Of a stretch of 64,000 nucleotides of DNA, positions 37,894 to 46,269 are shown piece by piece. A model generated the notes under the pieces. The model saw only the letters and a program-made list of their open reading frames with translations, did no database searches and was not told where the DNA came from. Each line of letters starts with the position of its first letter. Position 1 is the stretch's first letter. A program made the translations under genes and the position numbers. The DNA is taken from contig JAQUAF010000002.1 of the NCBI GenBank assembly GCA_028687435.1, positions 62,001 to 126,000 on the forward strand, written 5' to 3'. The stretch comes from Verrucomicrobiia bacterium (GTDB lineage Bacteria > Verrucomicrobiota > Verrucomicrobiia > JABWAM01).

Positions 37894-39258
37894 ATGCGCA
37901 AGATTGTTTCCCCAACCCCGGGCGCCTGCCAATCGCAGGTTTATTCCACGGTTATCGAACGATTGCAGGCTCGGGAACCTTTCCTGTGGCTCAATCCGGC
38001 GTGGAAACCGGCGGCGCAGAGTCTGCCGTCGTTGCCTTATGGATGGCGGCATGTCGAGGATGCGGCTGCCCGCCTTGATCGTTTTGCCCCGCTTCTTGCG
38101 GATCTGTTTCCAGAGCTTGAGTCCGCCGGGGGGATGATTGAGTCGCCCCTGCTTTCCGTATCCCGGTGGGCTGCCGGAAAACTGGGAGCGGACGCTCAAT
38201 CCGCCGGAACCTTCCGGATCAAAGCCGATCACCAGTTGCCGGTGGCGGGCTCCATCAAGGCGCGCGGAGGCATTTACGCGGTTCTTTGTTTCGCCGAAAA
38301 GGTTGCCATGGATGGCGGTCTGCTCAAGGCTGGCGGTGATTATCGATGTTTGCGGGAGCCTGCGGTTCGTTCCCTTTTTGGGCAATATGAATTGTCGGTT
38401 GGCAGCACGGGCAATCTGGGGCTGAGCATTGGAGTGATGGGGGCTGCGCTCGGGTTTCGAGTCGCGGTTCACATGTCCGTGGAGGCCAAGGAATGGAAGA
38501 AAGAGCGGTTGCGAAAGCGGGGTGTTCGGGTGGTCGAGCATCCGTCCGATTACACGGCAGCCTGCGCCGCCGCCCGGCAACAGGCCGCCGGTGATCTGCG
38601 CCGCCATTTTATTGACGATGAAAATTCCGTCGAGCTTTTGCTGGGGTACAGTGTCGCCGTGCCGCGGCTGAGAAAGCAGTTGCAACAGCAGGGAATAACG
38701 GTCGATGCCCGGCATCCGCTTTTTCTATACCTGCCCTGCGGCGTGGGTGGCGCGCCCGGAGGCATCACTTTGGCTGCGAAACTTGTTTTTGGGGATCACG
38801 CCCATTGTTTTTTTGCCGAACCGACCGAGGCCCCATGCATGCTTTACGGTTTGCTGACCGGACGCCATGAAGCCGCGTCGATTGGCGAACTGGGAATCAA
38901 ATTGCAGACGGATGCCGACGGGCTGGCGGTGGGGCGTCCCTCCGGCCTGGTCGGACGCCTGGTCAATGAACTGGTGAGCGGATGTTATACCGTGCGGGAT
39001 GGCGAGTTGTACAAGGCTTTGCTGGAACTGGAGAAGGATGAGAAAATATCCGTCGAACCCTCGGCCGCCGCGGGATGCATGGGGCCGGAACGCCTGCTTT
39101 CCACTCCCGGGGGGCAATCCTATCTTCGGGAACACGATTTGCAAAAAAACTTGTCCCATGCGACGCACGTGATCTGGACCACGGGCGGCAGTCTGGTTCC
39201 CGCAGAGCAGCAGGAGGAATTTCGCAGAAAAGGCGGTTCCTTGATTGCGCAGGTTTGA
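37894..39258 (+). CDS. dsdA: D-serine dehydratase (DsdA-like)
   Basis: A 454-residue fold-type II PLP enzyme. IKADHQLPVAGSIKARGGIYAVL carries the Schiff-base lysine motif of D-serine dehydratase, SVGSTGNLGLSIGVMGA is the phosphate-binding loop, and LPCGVGGAPGG is a second cofactor motif. It converts D-serine to pyruvate and ammonia. A frame from TTG at 37858 adds 12 residues, but the ATG at 37894 (MRKIVSPTPG) is preferred. It lies 36 bp after a DUF4838-type gene. Possible use is breakdown of D-serine released from cell-wall or host material. No dsdC or dsdX gene is adjacent. Confidence 0.9.
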   Translation: MRKIVSPTPGACQSQVYSTVIERLQAREPFLWLNPAWKPAAQSLPSLPYGWRHVEDAAARLDRFAPLLADLFPELESAGGMIESPLLSVSRWAAGKLGADAQSAGTFRIKADHQLPVAGSIKARGGIYAVLCFAEKVAMDGGLLKAGGDYRCLREPAVRSLFGQYELSVGSTGNLGLSIGVMGAALGFRVAVHMSVEAKEWKKERLRKRGVRVVEHPSDYTAACAAARQQAAGDLRRHFIDDENSVELLLGYSVAVPRLRKQLQQQGITVDARHPLFLYLPCGVGGAPGGITLAAKLVFGDHAHCFFAEPTEAPCMLYGLLTGRHEAASIGELGIKLQTDADGLAVGRPSGLVGRLVNELVSGCYTVRDGELYKALLELEKDEKISVEPSAAAGCMGPERLLSTPGGQSYLREHDLQKNLSHATHVIWTTGGSLVPAEQQEEFRRKGGSLIAQV

Positions 39259-39443
39259 TGGAAATCCTGCCCATCCATGTTCAGATGTCTGCCACAGCCA
39301 AAAGACTGAATCGGATTTGGATTGTGGATTTGACAGGGGGCGCCGGAGGGGTTTCAATGTGCGCAACTTTTTTAATGTCAGGAAACCCAGGATTTTTGGA
39401 TGAAAATAATGCCGCGATGGAGACTGATTTTGCGCCTGTCTCT

Positions 39444-39540
39444 GGATTCCCGCATTTGCGGGAATGACGGGGGGGATGCGTCAGCCTCTGACAGTTTTGG
39501 TGTTTCAGGTTCGTCGTCATTCCCGCGAATGCGGGAATCC
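39444..39540. repeat. Inverted pair of 26-bp palindromic REP-like units
   Basis: GGATTCCCGC-(n)-GCGGGAATGACG at 39444-39469 and its near-exact reverse complement at 39515-39540 (one mismatch), 45 bp apart. Each unit is itself a hairpin with CCCGC/GCGGG arms. They occupy most of the 320-bp gap between dsdA and the prenyltransferase-repeat gene; the remaining sequence (39259-39443) shows no gene. This resembles REP-like sequences found in many bacterial genomes. Confidence 0.85.
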
Positions 39541-39578
39541 GGCTGTCTTCGCTCCAGGCGGATTTGAGGATGGATGGC

Positions 39579-40451
39579 ATGCGGTTTCTTGACTGGCTGG
39601 ATGACCGGCTTCGGAGAGGGGAGGGGCGTTTCAGCGCGGAGTTTTGGCGTCCTCATGTGTCATTTGCGCTTTCCTTTGAGTGTCCGGGGGGCGGATTTCG
39701 GGGACGCCGGGGCGGCGCGGATATTTATTACACGGATTTTGCCGTTCGGTTGCTCTCATGGCTTTCGCCTGATGATGCGGTTTTGCGAAGGATTGCCGCG
39801 CATGCCGCCTCTCTGCCGGCCGAACCGCGGAATCTGACGGAGTGTTTCAACCGGTTGAATATTCAACGGTTGTTGCTCCGGCGGGGGGTGGAGGCGGATT
39901 TTGGATGGGAAGCGTGCCGGAGTTATTGGGAGAAGGCAAAGGCGATGTGTGACGGGCCTTACCAGCCTTTTTTATGCTGGCTTTGCGGACAAACCTTGGG
40001 ATTCGGGATTCAAGATTCAAAATTCAAGATGAAAAGCCTGCCGGAGTGGAGCGAGGGAAAAGGATATGAGAGGGGATTGACTTCGCTGGTGGCGGCCGGA
40101 TTGGTGATGGGAGGGGGGAACGGCTGGCTTTCCATGGAGGAAATGGGGAGGCAGACCGCATGGTTGCGGAAGATGCAGGCGGCAGACGGAGGTGTGAGGG
40201 CGCATCCGGATGTGGCGTGCGGGGATTTGCTGTCCACTTTCAACGGGCTGACGGCGGCGGCTTATGCAGGGAGGATGGCGGAATTTGACTTGCCGGCAAT
40301 GGCGCGTTTTGCGCGTTGCGTGCTGCGCGGGAGCGGCGGGTTTGCCGGGAGCGCGGACGATCCGGAGGCGGATCTGGAATTTACCTATTATGGTTTGGGA
40401 ACGCTGGCGCTGCTGGCGGGGGATGATAAAAGGCTGAAGGCTGAATCGTGA
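39579..40451 (+). CDS. Prenyltransferase/squalene-oxidase repeat protein
   Basis: A 290-residue protein from the ATG at 39579 (GAGG nine bases upstream). It contains glycine-rich alpha/alpha-toroid repeats of the type in squalene cyclases and protein prenyltransferase beta subunits: GGFRGRRGGADIYYTDFAVRLL, GGVRAHPDVACGDLLSTFNGL and GGFAGSADDPEADLEFTYYGLGTLALL. No catalytic DxDD motif is seen, and the protein is much shorter than cyclases, so a binding or scaffold role is more likely. A heptamer repeat inserts residues near position 143 (39998-40025), and the last codons (KRLKAES) come from a GGCTGAAGGCTGAA motif. It is 15 bp upstream of the helicase gene and probably co-transcribed. Confidence 0.7.
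   Translation: MRFLDWLDDRLRRGEGRFSAEFWRPHVSFALSFECPGGGFRGRRGGADIYYTDFAVRLLSWLSPDDAVLRRIAAHAASLPAEPRNLTECFNRLNIQRLLLRRGVEADFGWEACRSYWEKAKAMCDGPYQPFLCWLCGQTLGFGIQDSKFKMKSLPEWSEGKGYERGLTSLVAAGLVMGGGNGWLSMEEMGRQTAWLRKMQAADGGVRAHPDVACGDLLSTFNGLTAAAYAGRMAEFDLPAMARFARCVLRGSGGFAGSADDPEADLEFTYYGLGTLALLAGDDKRLKAES
39998..40025 (+). repeat. Tandem heptamer RRRATTC x4 within a coding region
   Basis: Four head-to-tail copies: GGGATTC, GGGATTC, AAGATTC, AAAATTC. It is translated inside the prenyltransferase-repeat protein as GFGIQDSKFK, between two conserved repeats, where it lengthens a loop. Similar short tandem heptamers are known in cyanobacteria and other genomes. Confidence 0.7.
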
Positions 40452-40466
40452 ATTTGTTGAAAAAAC

Positions 40467-42842
40467 GTGAGCGCTGACCAAAAAAACGTGATTCGAATTG
40501 CGGTTCGGGATCTGGTGGAGTTTACGCTTCGGAGCGGGGATATTTCATCAACGGGGTTTGCCGGCGTCCGGAGAGCGGCGGAAGGGACCAAGGGGCACCG
40601 GGTTGTGCAGGAGGCGCAGGAAGAGGGATATCAGGCGGAGGTCCCGATTTTATTTTTGGTTGAAAAGAAAAACGTCTGTTTGGAGGTGGGAGGCCGGATC
40701 GACGGAGTGGCGAGGGACGCAGGCGCGGTGGTGATCGAGGAAATCAAGACCACGGCGCGGGATCCGGATGATGAGCTGAAGGAGCGCGATCCCATTCATT
40801 GGGGGCAGGCGAAATGTTATGCCTTCATGTATGCGGCGCAAAACGGGCTGGCCTCCATGGGGGTCAAGTTGACGTATTACCGGATCGACGAGGGACGGCA
40901 AAAATCCCAGGTGGAATATTTTCCGTTTGATGAACTCAAGGCGTTTTTCGACGATCTGATCGAGCGATATCTCGACTGGGTTGGCGTGGTGCGGGAATGG
41001 AGGGGGGTCCGGGACGATTCGATTCGATGCCTGGCCTTTCCTTTTTCCGGTTATCGCCGCGGACAGAGGGAACTGGCGGTCCGGGCGTATCGCGCGGCAA
41101 GAGACGGCGAAAAACTTTTCGTCCAGGCGCCGACCGGCATTGGAAAGACCATGGCCACCCTCTTCCCGGCGGTGAAGGCGATGGGTGAGGGGCATGCTGC
41201 GAAAATTTTTTATCTGACCGCCAAGACCATCACGCGGACCATTGCCGAGAAGGCTTTCGACAACATGAGAGGGGCGGGATTGCGGTTTAAAAGCCTGACT
41301 CTTGCGGCAAAGGAAAAATGTTGTTTCTGTCCGGAGATTGCGGTTTGCGATCCGGAACTGTGCGAATTTGCAAAAGGTTATTATGACCGGGTCAATCATG
41401 CCTTGAGGGAGGCGTTTGCGATGGACAACCTGACGCGCCCGGTTGTTGAGGAATTGGCCCGGAGATTCAAGTTGTGCCCGTTTGAGTTTTCCCTTGATCT
41501 GTCGCTTTGGGTTGACGGGGTGATATGCGATTACAATCACGTATTGGATCCCCGGGCGCACTTGAAGCGGTTTTTCATGGAGGTGAAGGAGGATTATGTT
41601 TTTTTGATCGATGAAGCGCATAACCTGGTGGATCGATCCCGCGAGATGTTTTCCGCGAAACTGGTGAAGGAGGATTTGCTGGGCCTGCGGCGGGCGCTCG
41701 GAAAGGAACAGCCGAAAATTGCGTCGCATCTGACCAAGGTCAATGCGTGGTTTTTAAAGGCCAGGCGGGTCATGGGCGAGGGAAAGGGATTTCAAGTCCG
41801 GAAAGAGTTGCCGGAGGATCTGGTTGAACTGGTGCGGGCTTTTTCCTTTGCTGCGGAACGCTGGCTGGCGCGCAACAAGCCGGCGGCGTTTCGCATGGAG
41901 CTTTTGGACGCTTATTTTTCGGCCAATGCGTTTTTGAGGGTTGCGGATGAGCATGATGAACGCCATGTTGTTTGCTGCAGGCATGACGACAGAGGCATGG
42001 CCGTCAAACTGCTTTGTCTCGATCCATCCCAATTGCTGGCCGAGGCGTTGAAACGCGGGAAGGCCGCCCTCTTTTTTTCCGCCACGCTGACGCCGATGGA
42101 GTATTTCGTCCGGACGCTGGGCGGCGAAGAAACGTCGCCCCGGTTGAGGCTGGCCTCGCCTTTTCCCAGGGAAAATCTCTGCCTTCTGCTTGATGACAGG
42201 ACTTCGACAAAATACGCAATGCGGAAAAAGACCGCCGGAGGCATCGCACAGTCGATCAAGACATTGGTGGAAGGCAGGGTGGGCAATTATCTCGCGTATT
42301 TTCCGTCCTACCAATACATGCGGGAAGTTCACCGGCATTTTTGCGAAATGGCGCCGGAAACAAGGACGATCTGTCAGCGGGAGGGCATGACGGAAAGGGA
42401 AAGGGAGGAATTTCTTGGCGAATTTTCCGGGGTGAATGAGCGGACGCTTGCCGGATTTGCCGTCATGGGCGGGGTTTTCGGCGAGGGAATCGATTTGGTT
42501 GGCGAGCGTTTGTCGGGCGCGGTGATTGTCGGAGTGGGGTTGCCGCAGATCAATCCGGAACGCGATGTCATCCGGGATTACTTTGAGGCTTCAAGGGGGA
42601 AGGGGTTCGAGTATGCCTATGTTTATCCGGGGATGAACAAGGTCTTGCAGGCGGTGGGGCGGGTGATCCGGACGGAAACGGACCGGGGGGTGGTCTTGTT
42701 GATCGATGAGCGTTTTTCAACCCCCCTGTACAGGCGGCTGTGTCCGGATGAGTGGCATCCCGTTCCCAGGGTGAGGGATCAGAAGGCTCTGGAGGCGGCC
42801 ATCCGGCGTTTTTGGCGGGGAATCGGTCTGGAACTTACTTGA
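40467..42842 (+). CDS. RecB-like nuclease fused to a DinG/XPD-family ATP-dependent DNA helicase
   Basis: A 791-residue protein starting at GTG 40467. The N-terminal domain has a PD-(D/E)xK nuclease layout: GGRIDGV (Asp79), VVIEEIKTT (Glu92 and Lys94) and HWGQAKCYAFMYA (the QxxxY motif of RecB/Cas4-type enzymes). The helicase has Walker A APTGIGKT (221-228), cysteines at 285, 286, 288, 294, 299 and 337 that fit an XPD-type iron-sulphur cluster between motifs I and II, DEAH (382-385), SATLTPMEY and the C-terminal VLQAVGRVIRTETDRG (motif VI). It would unwind and cut branched or damaged DNA; a defence role is possible but unproved. It overlaps the convergent GT-C gene by 8 bp. Confidence 0.9.
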   Translation: MSADQKNVIRIAVRDLVEFTLRSGDISSTGFAGVRRAAEGTKGHRVVQEAQEEGYQAEVPILFLVEKKNVCLEVGGRIDGVARDAGAVVIEEIKTTARDPDDELKERDPIHWGQAKCYAFMYAAQNGLASMGVKLTYYRIDEGRQKSQVEYFPFDELKAFFDDLIERYLDWVGVVREWRGVRDDSIRCLAFPFSGYRRGQRELAVRAYRAARDGEKLFVQAPTGIGKTMATLFPAVKAMGEGHAAKIFYLTAKTITRTIAEKAFDNMRGAGLRFKSLTLAAKEKCCFCPEIAVCDPELCEFAKGYYDRVNHALREAFAMDNLTRPVVEELARRFKLCPFEFSLDLSLWVDGVICDYNHVLDPRAHLKRFFMEVKEDYVFLIDEAHNLVDRSREMFSAKLVKEDLLGLRRALGKEQPKIASHLTKVNAWFLKARRVMGEGKGFQVRKELPEDLVELVRAFSFAAERWLARNKPAAFRMELLDAYFSANAFLRVADEHDERHVVCCRHDDRGMAVKLLCLDPSQLLAEALKRGKAALFFSATLTPMEYFVRTLGGEETSPRLRLASPFPRENLCLLLDDRTSTKYAMRKKTAGGIAQSIKTLVEGRVGNYLAYFPSYQYMREVHRHFCEMAPETRTICQREGMTEREREEFLGEFSGVNERTLAGFAVMGGVFGEGIDLVGERLSGAVIVGVGLPQINPERDVIRDYFEASRGKGFEYAYVYPGMNKVLQAVGRVIRTETDRGVVLLIDERFSTPLYRRLCPDEWHPVPRVRDQKALEAAIRRFWRGIGLELT

Positions 42843-44433
42843 CCGGCAGCGGCAGGCGAACGACCAGCAAATCGGGGGATTGGCGGAGAGGGATGACTTG
42901 GAGCCGGTCAAGACGTCCTCCATAGGTCATGGAGAGATTGTGGACGGCCTGTTTGGATGCGAGAAGAATGAATCCGCAGGGGCCGATCCGGTTGATGGTT
43001 GTGATTTCAGCCGGGGTGAGAGGATGGGCGGGCAGTTCCTTGACGGGCAGGGAAGTGTGAAGACGCAATAGCCGGGGATTTTCAAAGAGCAGAATGGGCG
43101 AGCGATCCAGTCTGGTGAGTTCGCTTTTCAGTTCCGCAAATGAAGCGGAATTGATGGGGGCGGTGAAATTGGTGTAGGTGGCGCGTGGACTGGAAGGCAG
43201 ATCCGGCGTATGACGGACGATCCATGAGAGGTGGACCCGTTGGATGAGGGCGATCCCCGCAATCAGGCTGCCAATCAACCAAAAAGCGGCGGCAGCCAAA
43301 GCAGCCTGACGCTTTAGCGTTGAAAGGGGATGGCTGGGAAGCAGCAGGAAAAAACGCCAAAGCGCCAGAAGGAGGAAGGGAATGGCGGGACTGATCAGCC
43401 GGACATCAATGGGGTCGAATGGATGCCATGTGCGCAACGCCACCAATATGACAAGATAAGCGCCGCCCCAAAGCAGAGGTTGGAGAATGGATCGGCGGAT
43501 GGGGGGGGGAAGCCGTCGGATGGGGCTTGTTGTCCAGGCCAGCGCAACAAGACCGGCTAATCCCAAGGCAATCATCGGATGCGGGGCGAGGAAGAACGTC
43601 CAGATGACTCCTCCGGTGGCCGTGAGATTGCCGATCAGGGAACCTTCGTAACCCGCCTGCTCGATTTCAATAAACCGTTGTGCGGTTGAAAGATTGCGAA
43701 TGAGCAGGGCGATCAGGCTGAGAATGGGCAGGGCCAGCAGGGTGGCCAGTTGGATGAACCGGCGGCGCAAAAGCAGGGGGATGGCTGCAGCCAGCGCAAA
43801 GGACACGCCAATGAAACGCGTCCAGCAGGCCAGGGCCAGCAGGGCCGATGCGCATGGCAGGGCGATGTCGAAAACGTTCGGGTTGGAAATCTGGTCGCAA
43901 CGACGGATAAATTTTTCCCATGCGCCAAAGGCCAGCAATGACAGGGGAATGAAAAGCGTTTCGCTCCAGGCATGGGTGTAAACGGTGAGAAGAATGGGCT
44001 GGAGAAGAAGGATCAGGGATGCAAGACCGGCCAGGCATCCGGGGAGCGCGAGGGAGGGGGAATGGGCGGCGGGGCGCGCCAGACGGAAGAAAATCAGTCC
44101 GGTTGCGGCAAACAGAATTGCGGAAATCCACCGGGCGGCCGTCACAGGGGGAATGCCGGAAAAAACAAGGGGGGCGAGAGTCAGGGGATAAAGCGGCGGC
44201 CATGTGGTCAGCGGTTTGGCGATCGCCTCCGAGTGGAGTGAGATGTCGCTGACTGAAAAGCCTTGGAAGGTTGAGAGATGCCGGGCGGTGTCGAGATACA
44301 GAAGTGAATCCGGCGTGGTTGCCGAGCCAAAGGGGGTGAGCCAGACCACGATCAGAAAACCGAGCAATCCGCAACCCCATGCGCAGGCTTTTTCAACCGG
44401 CGCGGAACGAATGATCTGGGAGGGATGGCTCAT
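42835..44433 (-). CDS. Polytopic membrane protein, probable GT-C glycosyltransferase
   Basis: A 532-residue protein with about ten to twelve hydrophobic helices and a soluble C-terminal domain. TTPDSLLYLDTARHLSTFQGF after the first helix fits the D-containing first loop of dolichyl/undecaprenyl-phosphate sugar-dependent GT-C enzymes, and TRFIGVSFALAAAIPLLL is a characteristic later helix. It probably transfers a lipid-linked sugar to a periplasmic acceptor. The ATG at 44433 (MSHPSQIIRS) is taken; a longer frame from 44481 is possible. A run of nine C on the coding strand (43501-43509) encodes RLPPP. It lies 54 bp downstream of the amidohydrolase gene on the same strand and convergent with the helicase gene. 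Confidence 0.72.
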   Translation of the reverse strand: MSHPSQIIRSAPVEKACAWGCGLLGFLIVVWLTPFGSATTPDSLLYLDTARHLSTFQGFSVSDISLHSEAIAKPLTTWPPLYPLTLAPLVFSGIPPVTAARWISAILFAATGLIFFRLARPAAHSPSLALPGCLAGLASLILLLQPILLTVYTHAWSETLFIPLSLLAFGAWEKFIRRCDQISNPNVFDIALPCASALLALACWTRFIGVSFALAAAIPLLLRRRFIQLATLLALPILSLIALLIRNLSTAQRFIEIEQAGYEGSLIGNLTATGGVIWTFFLAPHPMIALGLAGLVALAWTTSPIRRLPPPIRRSILQPLLWGGAYLVILVALRTWHPFDPIDVRLISPAIPFLLLALWRFFLLLPSHPLSTLKRQAALAAAAFWLIGSLIAGIALIQRVHLSWIVRHTPDLPSSPRATYTNFTAPINSASFAELKSELTRLDRSPILLFENPRLLRLHTSLPVKELPAHPLTPAEITTINRIGPCGFILLASKQAVHNLSMTYGGRLDRLQVIPLRQSPDLLVVRLPLPVK

Positions 44434-44487
44434 GGCGGAACTCTGGATTGCAAAATGCCACAGAGTCCGGCTGTGCGCCACAGGAAA

Positions 44488-45972
44488 TTACAGTTTGAAA
44501 AAACGCTCCGCGTTCCCGCGCAAAATTTGATGCGCCTGTTGGTCTGAAATTTTTGCCCCAAGAACAGCCCCCAGGTTGCAGCGCGGATCGATCCAGTCCA
44601 TGTCGCTTCCGAAAAGAATCCTTTCGACTCCCGCCTCAGCAACCAGCGCCTCGATCAAGCCGTTGTCAAAGTAATCGCCGGAGATGTCCGCCATGACATT
44701 GGGATAACTGCGGCAAATCTTCACGGTGTCGTCGAAGGCCGAAGGACGTCCGCCGGCGTGTCCCAAGATCAGCCGGGTTTCGGGATATTGTTTGAGATGT
44801 TTTTCAAAACGAACGGGATGGGAAAGATGTTGAACGGGATTGTAGGAGGATTTTTCCCAAGTGTGGCTCAGGATCGGCTTTCCAAACGAATGGGTGATTT
44901 CAAAAACAGCCGCATAGGATGGATCATCAGCCGCCACGCGATGCAGCGAGGGATGGATTTTTACTCCGACGCATTTCCCGTCCTTGAGGGATTGGAGCAG
45001 CCGTTCCCGCTGTTTTGGACCGCCGGACGGGTGAAAGGTCTCCCAGTAGAGGAATCGGCCGGGTGAATGTTGGCGCAGTTCCCGGGTGCCTTCCCCGCAT
45101 GTTTTGGTGTCGGAATGGAAAAGTGAGCCAGCCGAAATCAAAAAGATCTGTTCAATGGCCGTGTGATCCATGAAAGCGGTCCAGTCCCTGGCCGCCATGT
45201 GTTCATCGGGCGTGGGAAAACCATTGGGGGAAGGCGCGTCCAGTTCCACATTGTGGCAATGACTGTCGATGATGAATGGCTGGGGCGGATGAAATGGAAC
45301 TTCCGGCGGATGAACCGGATCTTGTTGCAAAAGACGCCGCAGATTGTTTCCCGCCAGTTCGCATTTCGTCCGCCATGAAAATTGTCCGAAAATAATCGGT
45401 CCCATGGCGACATCCGGATTATGTTCCGGCCAATGGCTGCCGAAAAGCAATCGCTGTCCAAGTCCCTTGTCCAAAAACCGTTCGATCCCAAGCCAGTTGA
45501 CGAAATTCCATGTGGAAAGATGCATGTTGGGGTGTTCCAGCAGCAAGGTTTCGATTTCCACAATGGAATAAAGAATCTTGCGAGGGCCGGATTCCATGAT
45601 GATGTTCAACCCTGGATGACGGACGGCCAGCGGTCCCATTTCGGAAAACGGCAGATCCGTGTGGAGGATGGCCAGCGGCATCTTTTCGCCGGTCATCTCG
45701 GCGAAAAACGGTTCAAGGGATTGAATCGGTCCGGAAATCGTCGGATCGTAACGCAGGATTTGGACGGATTTTTCCTTTCGAAGGGATGCAAGTCGTCCGG
45801 CGTATTTTGGATCGAGAGGCAGAGATTGGGCATGGGGCGTGGACAGGGGATGGGCATGCGCCTTGAAAAAGGGAGGATCGTTTTCCCTCACGGTTGCATC
45901 GAACCAGGGCAGGGCCTGTTGAATCGAATGATAAGCTTTTCGCAAAGCATGGAGTTCAGTTGTTGCGTTCAT
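44488..45972 (-). CDS. Tandem amidohydrolase-2-type metal-dependent hydrolase
   Basis: A 494-residue protein made of two amidohydrolase-like parts. The C-terminal part (about 245-494) is complete: DSHCHN, GVKIHPSLH, LSHTWEKS, ILGHAGG and LFGSDMDW supply the usual metal and catalytic positions. The N-terminal part (about 85-235) keeps only later strands (LAILHTDLP, HPGLNIIMESG, LSTWNFVNWLG, LLFGSHWP) and lacks the first HxH strand, with His where the catalytic Asp is expected. An in-frame stop lies just upstream of the ATG, so this is the full frame. Such enzymes include lactonases and decarboxylases; a sugar-lactone role would suit the neighbouring deoxysugar genes but is inference. Confidence 0.8.
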   Translation of the reverse strand: MNATTELHALRKAYHSIQQALPWFDATVRENDPPFFKAHAHPLSTPHAQSLPLDPKYAGRLASLRKEKSVQILRYDPTISGPIQSLEPFFAEMTGEKMPLAILHTDLPFSEMGPLAVRHPGLNIIMESGPRKILYSIVEIETLLLEHPNMHLSTWNFVNWLGIERFLDKGLGQRLLFGSHWPEHNPDVAMGPIIFGQFSWRTKCELAGNNLRRLLQQDPVHPPEVPFHPPQPFIIDSHCHNVELDAPSPNGFPTPDEHMAARDWTAFMDHTAIEQIFLISAGSLFHSDTKTCGEGTRELRQHSPGRFLYWETFHPSGGPKQRERLLQSLKDGKCVGVKIHPSLHRVAADDPSYAAVFEITHSFGKPILSHTWEKSSYNPVQHLSHPVRFEKHLKQYPETRLILGHAGGRPSAFDDTVKICRSYPNVMADISGDYFDNGLIEALVAEAGVERILFGSDMDWIDPRCNLGAVLGAKISDQQAHQILRGNAERFFKL

Positions 45973-46041
45973 ATTTTGATTTCAAATGAAATGCAGATGG
46001 ATTTTTTGACGGAATTTTTATGAGTAAGGATTGAACATCTG

Positions 46042-46068
46042 ATTCTGTAAATTTTGTTAATTTTGTCA
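46042..46068. repeat. Single degenerate arm of a CCTGTTAAT-type repeat
   Basis: ATTCTGTAAATTTTGTTAAT and the following TTTGTCA match one arm of the inverted repeat at 47737-47818 with several changes. The rest of 45973-46100 is AT-rich and holds the presumed promoter of the amidohydrolase gene; no gene is seen. Confidence 0.5.
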
Positions 46069-46100
46069 GAAGATTTGCTGGAAAAGGCGGATTTAATTTA

Positions 46101-46269
46101 ATGTTAAGGAATTTCAATGTTTGTTGGAAAAAGCGGTGCAGGAGCCCCGCCCTCCATTTGTCGCGAAATGAATGGAGGGCGGGGCTCCCGCACCGCCTTG
46201 CCGGTTTTCTGCGTCGAGCGTCTGGCGTCGGGCGTCAAGCCGCCGGGCCTTGGGCCCGGCTTAATTCAT
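46101..46269. repeat. Composite hairpin repeat, copy B
   Basis: Same order as copy A at 17664-17941: head ATGTTAAGGAAnTTCAATGTTTG, first hairpin with 26-bp arms (46133-46158 and 46171-46196, one mismatch), TTGCCGGTTTTCTGCGTCGA, a shortened middle, second hairpin GCCGGGCC/GGCCCGGC (46242-46249 and 46253-46260) and TTAATTCAT. The 12-nt loop TGTCGCGAAATG is the exact reverse complement of the loop in copy A. The rhamnulokinase stop codon (minus strand) uses bases of the terminal AATTCAT, so the second hairpin may serve as its terminator. Confidence 0.88.

Noticed and set aside
35956..38715. A very long open frame on the minus strand (over 900 codons) opposite the DUF4838 and dsdA genes
   Set aside because: It spans two recognisable plus-strand genes and their gap, has low-complexity composition rich in Arg, His and Pro, and no domain; it is a shadow of codon bias.
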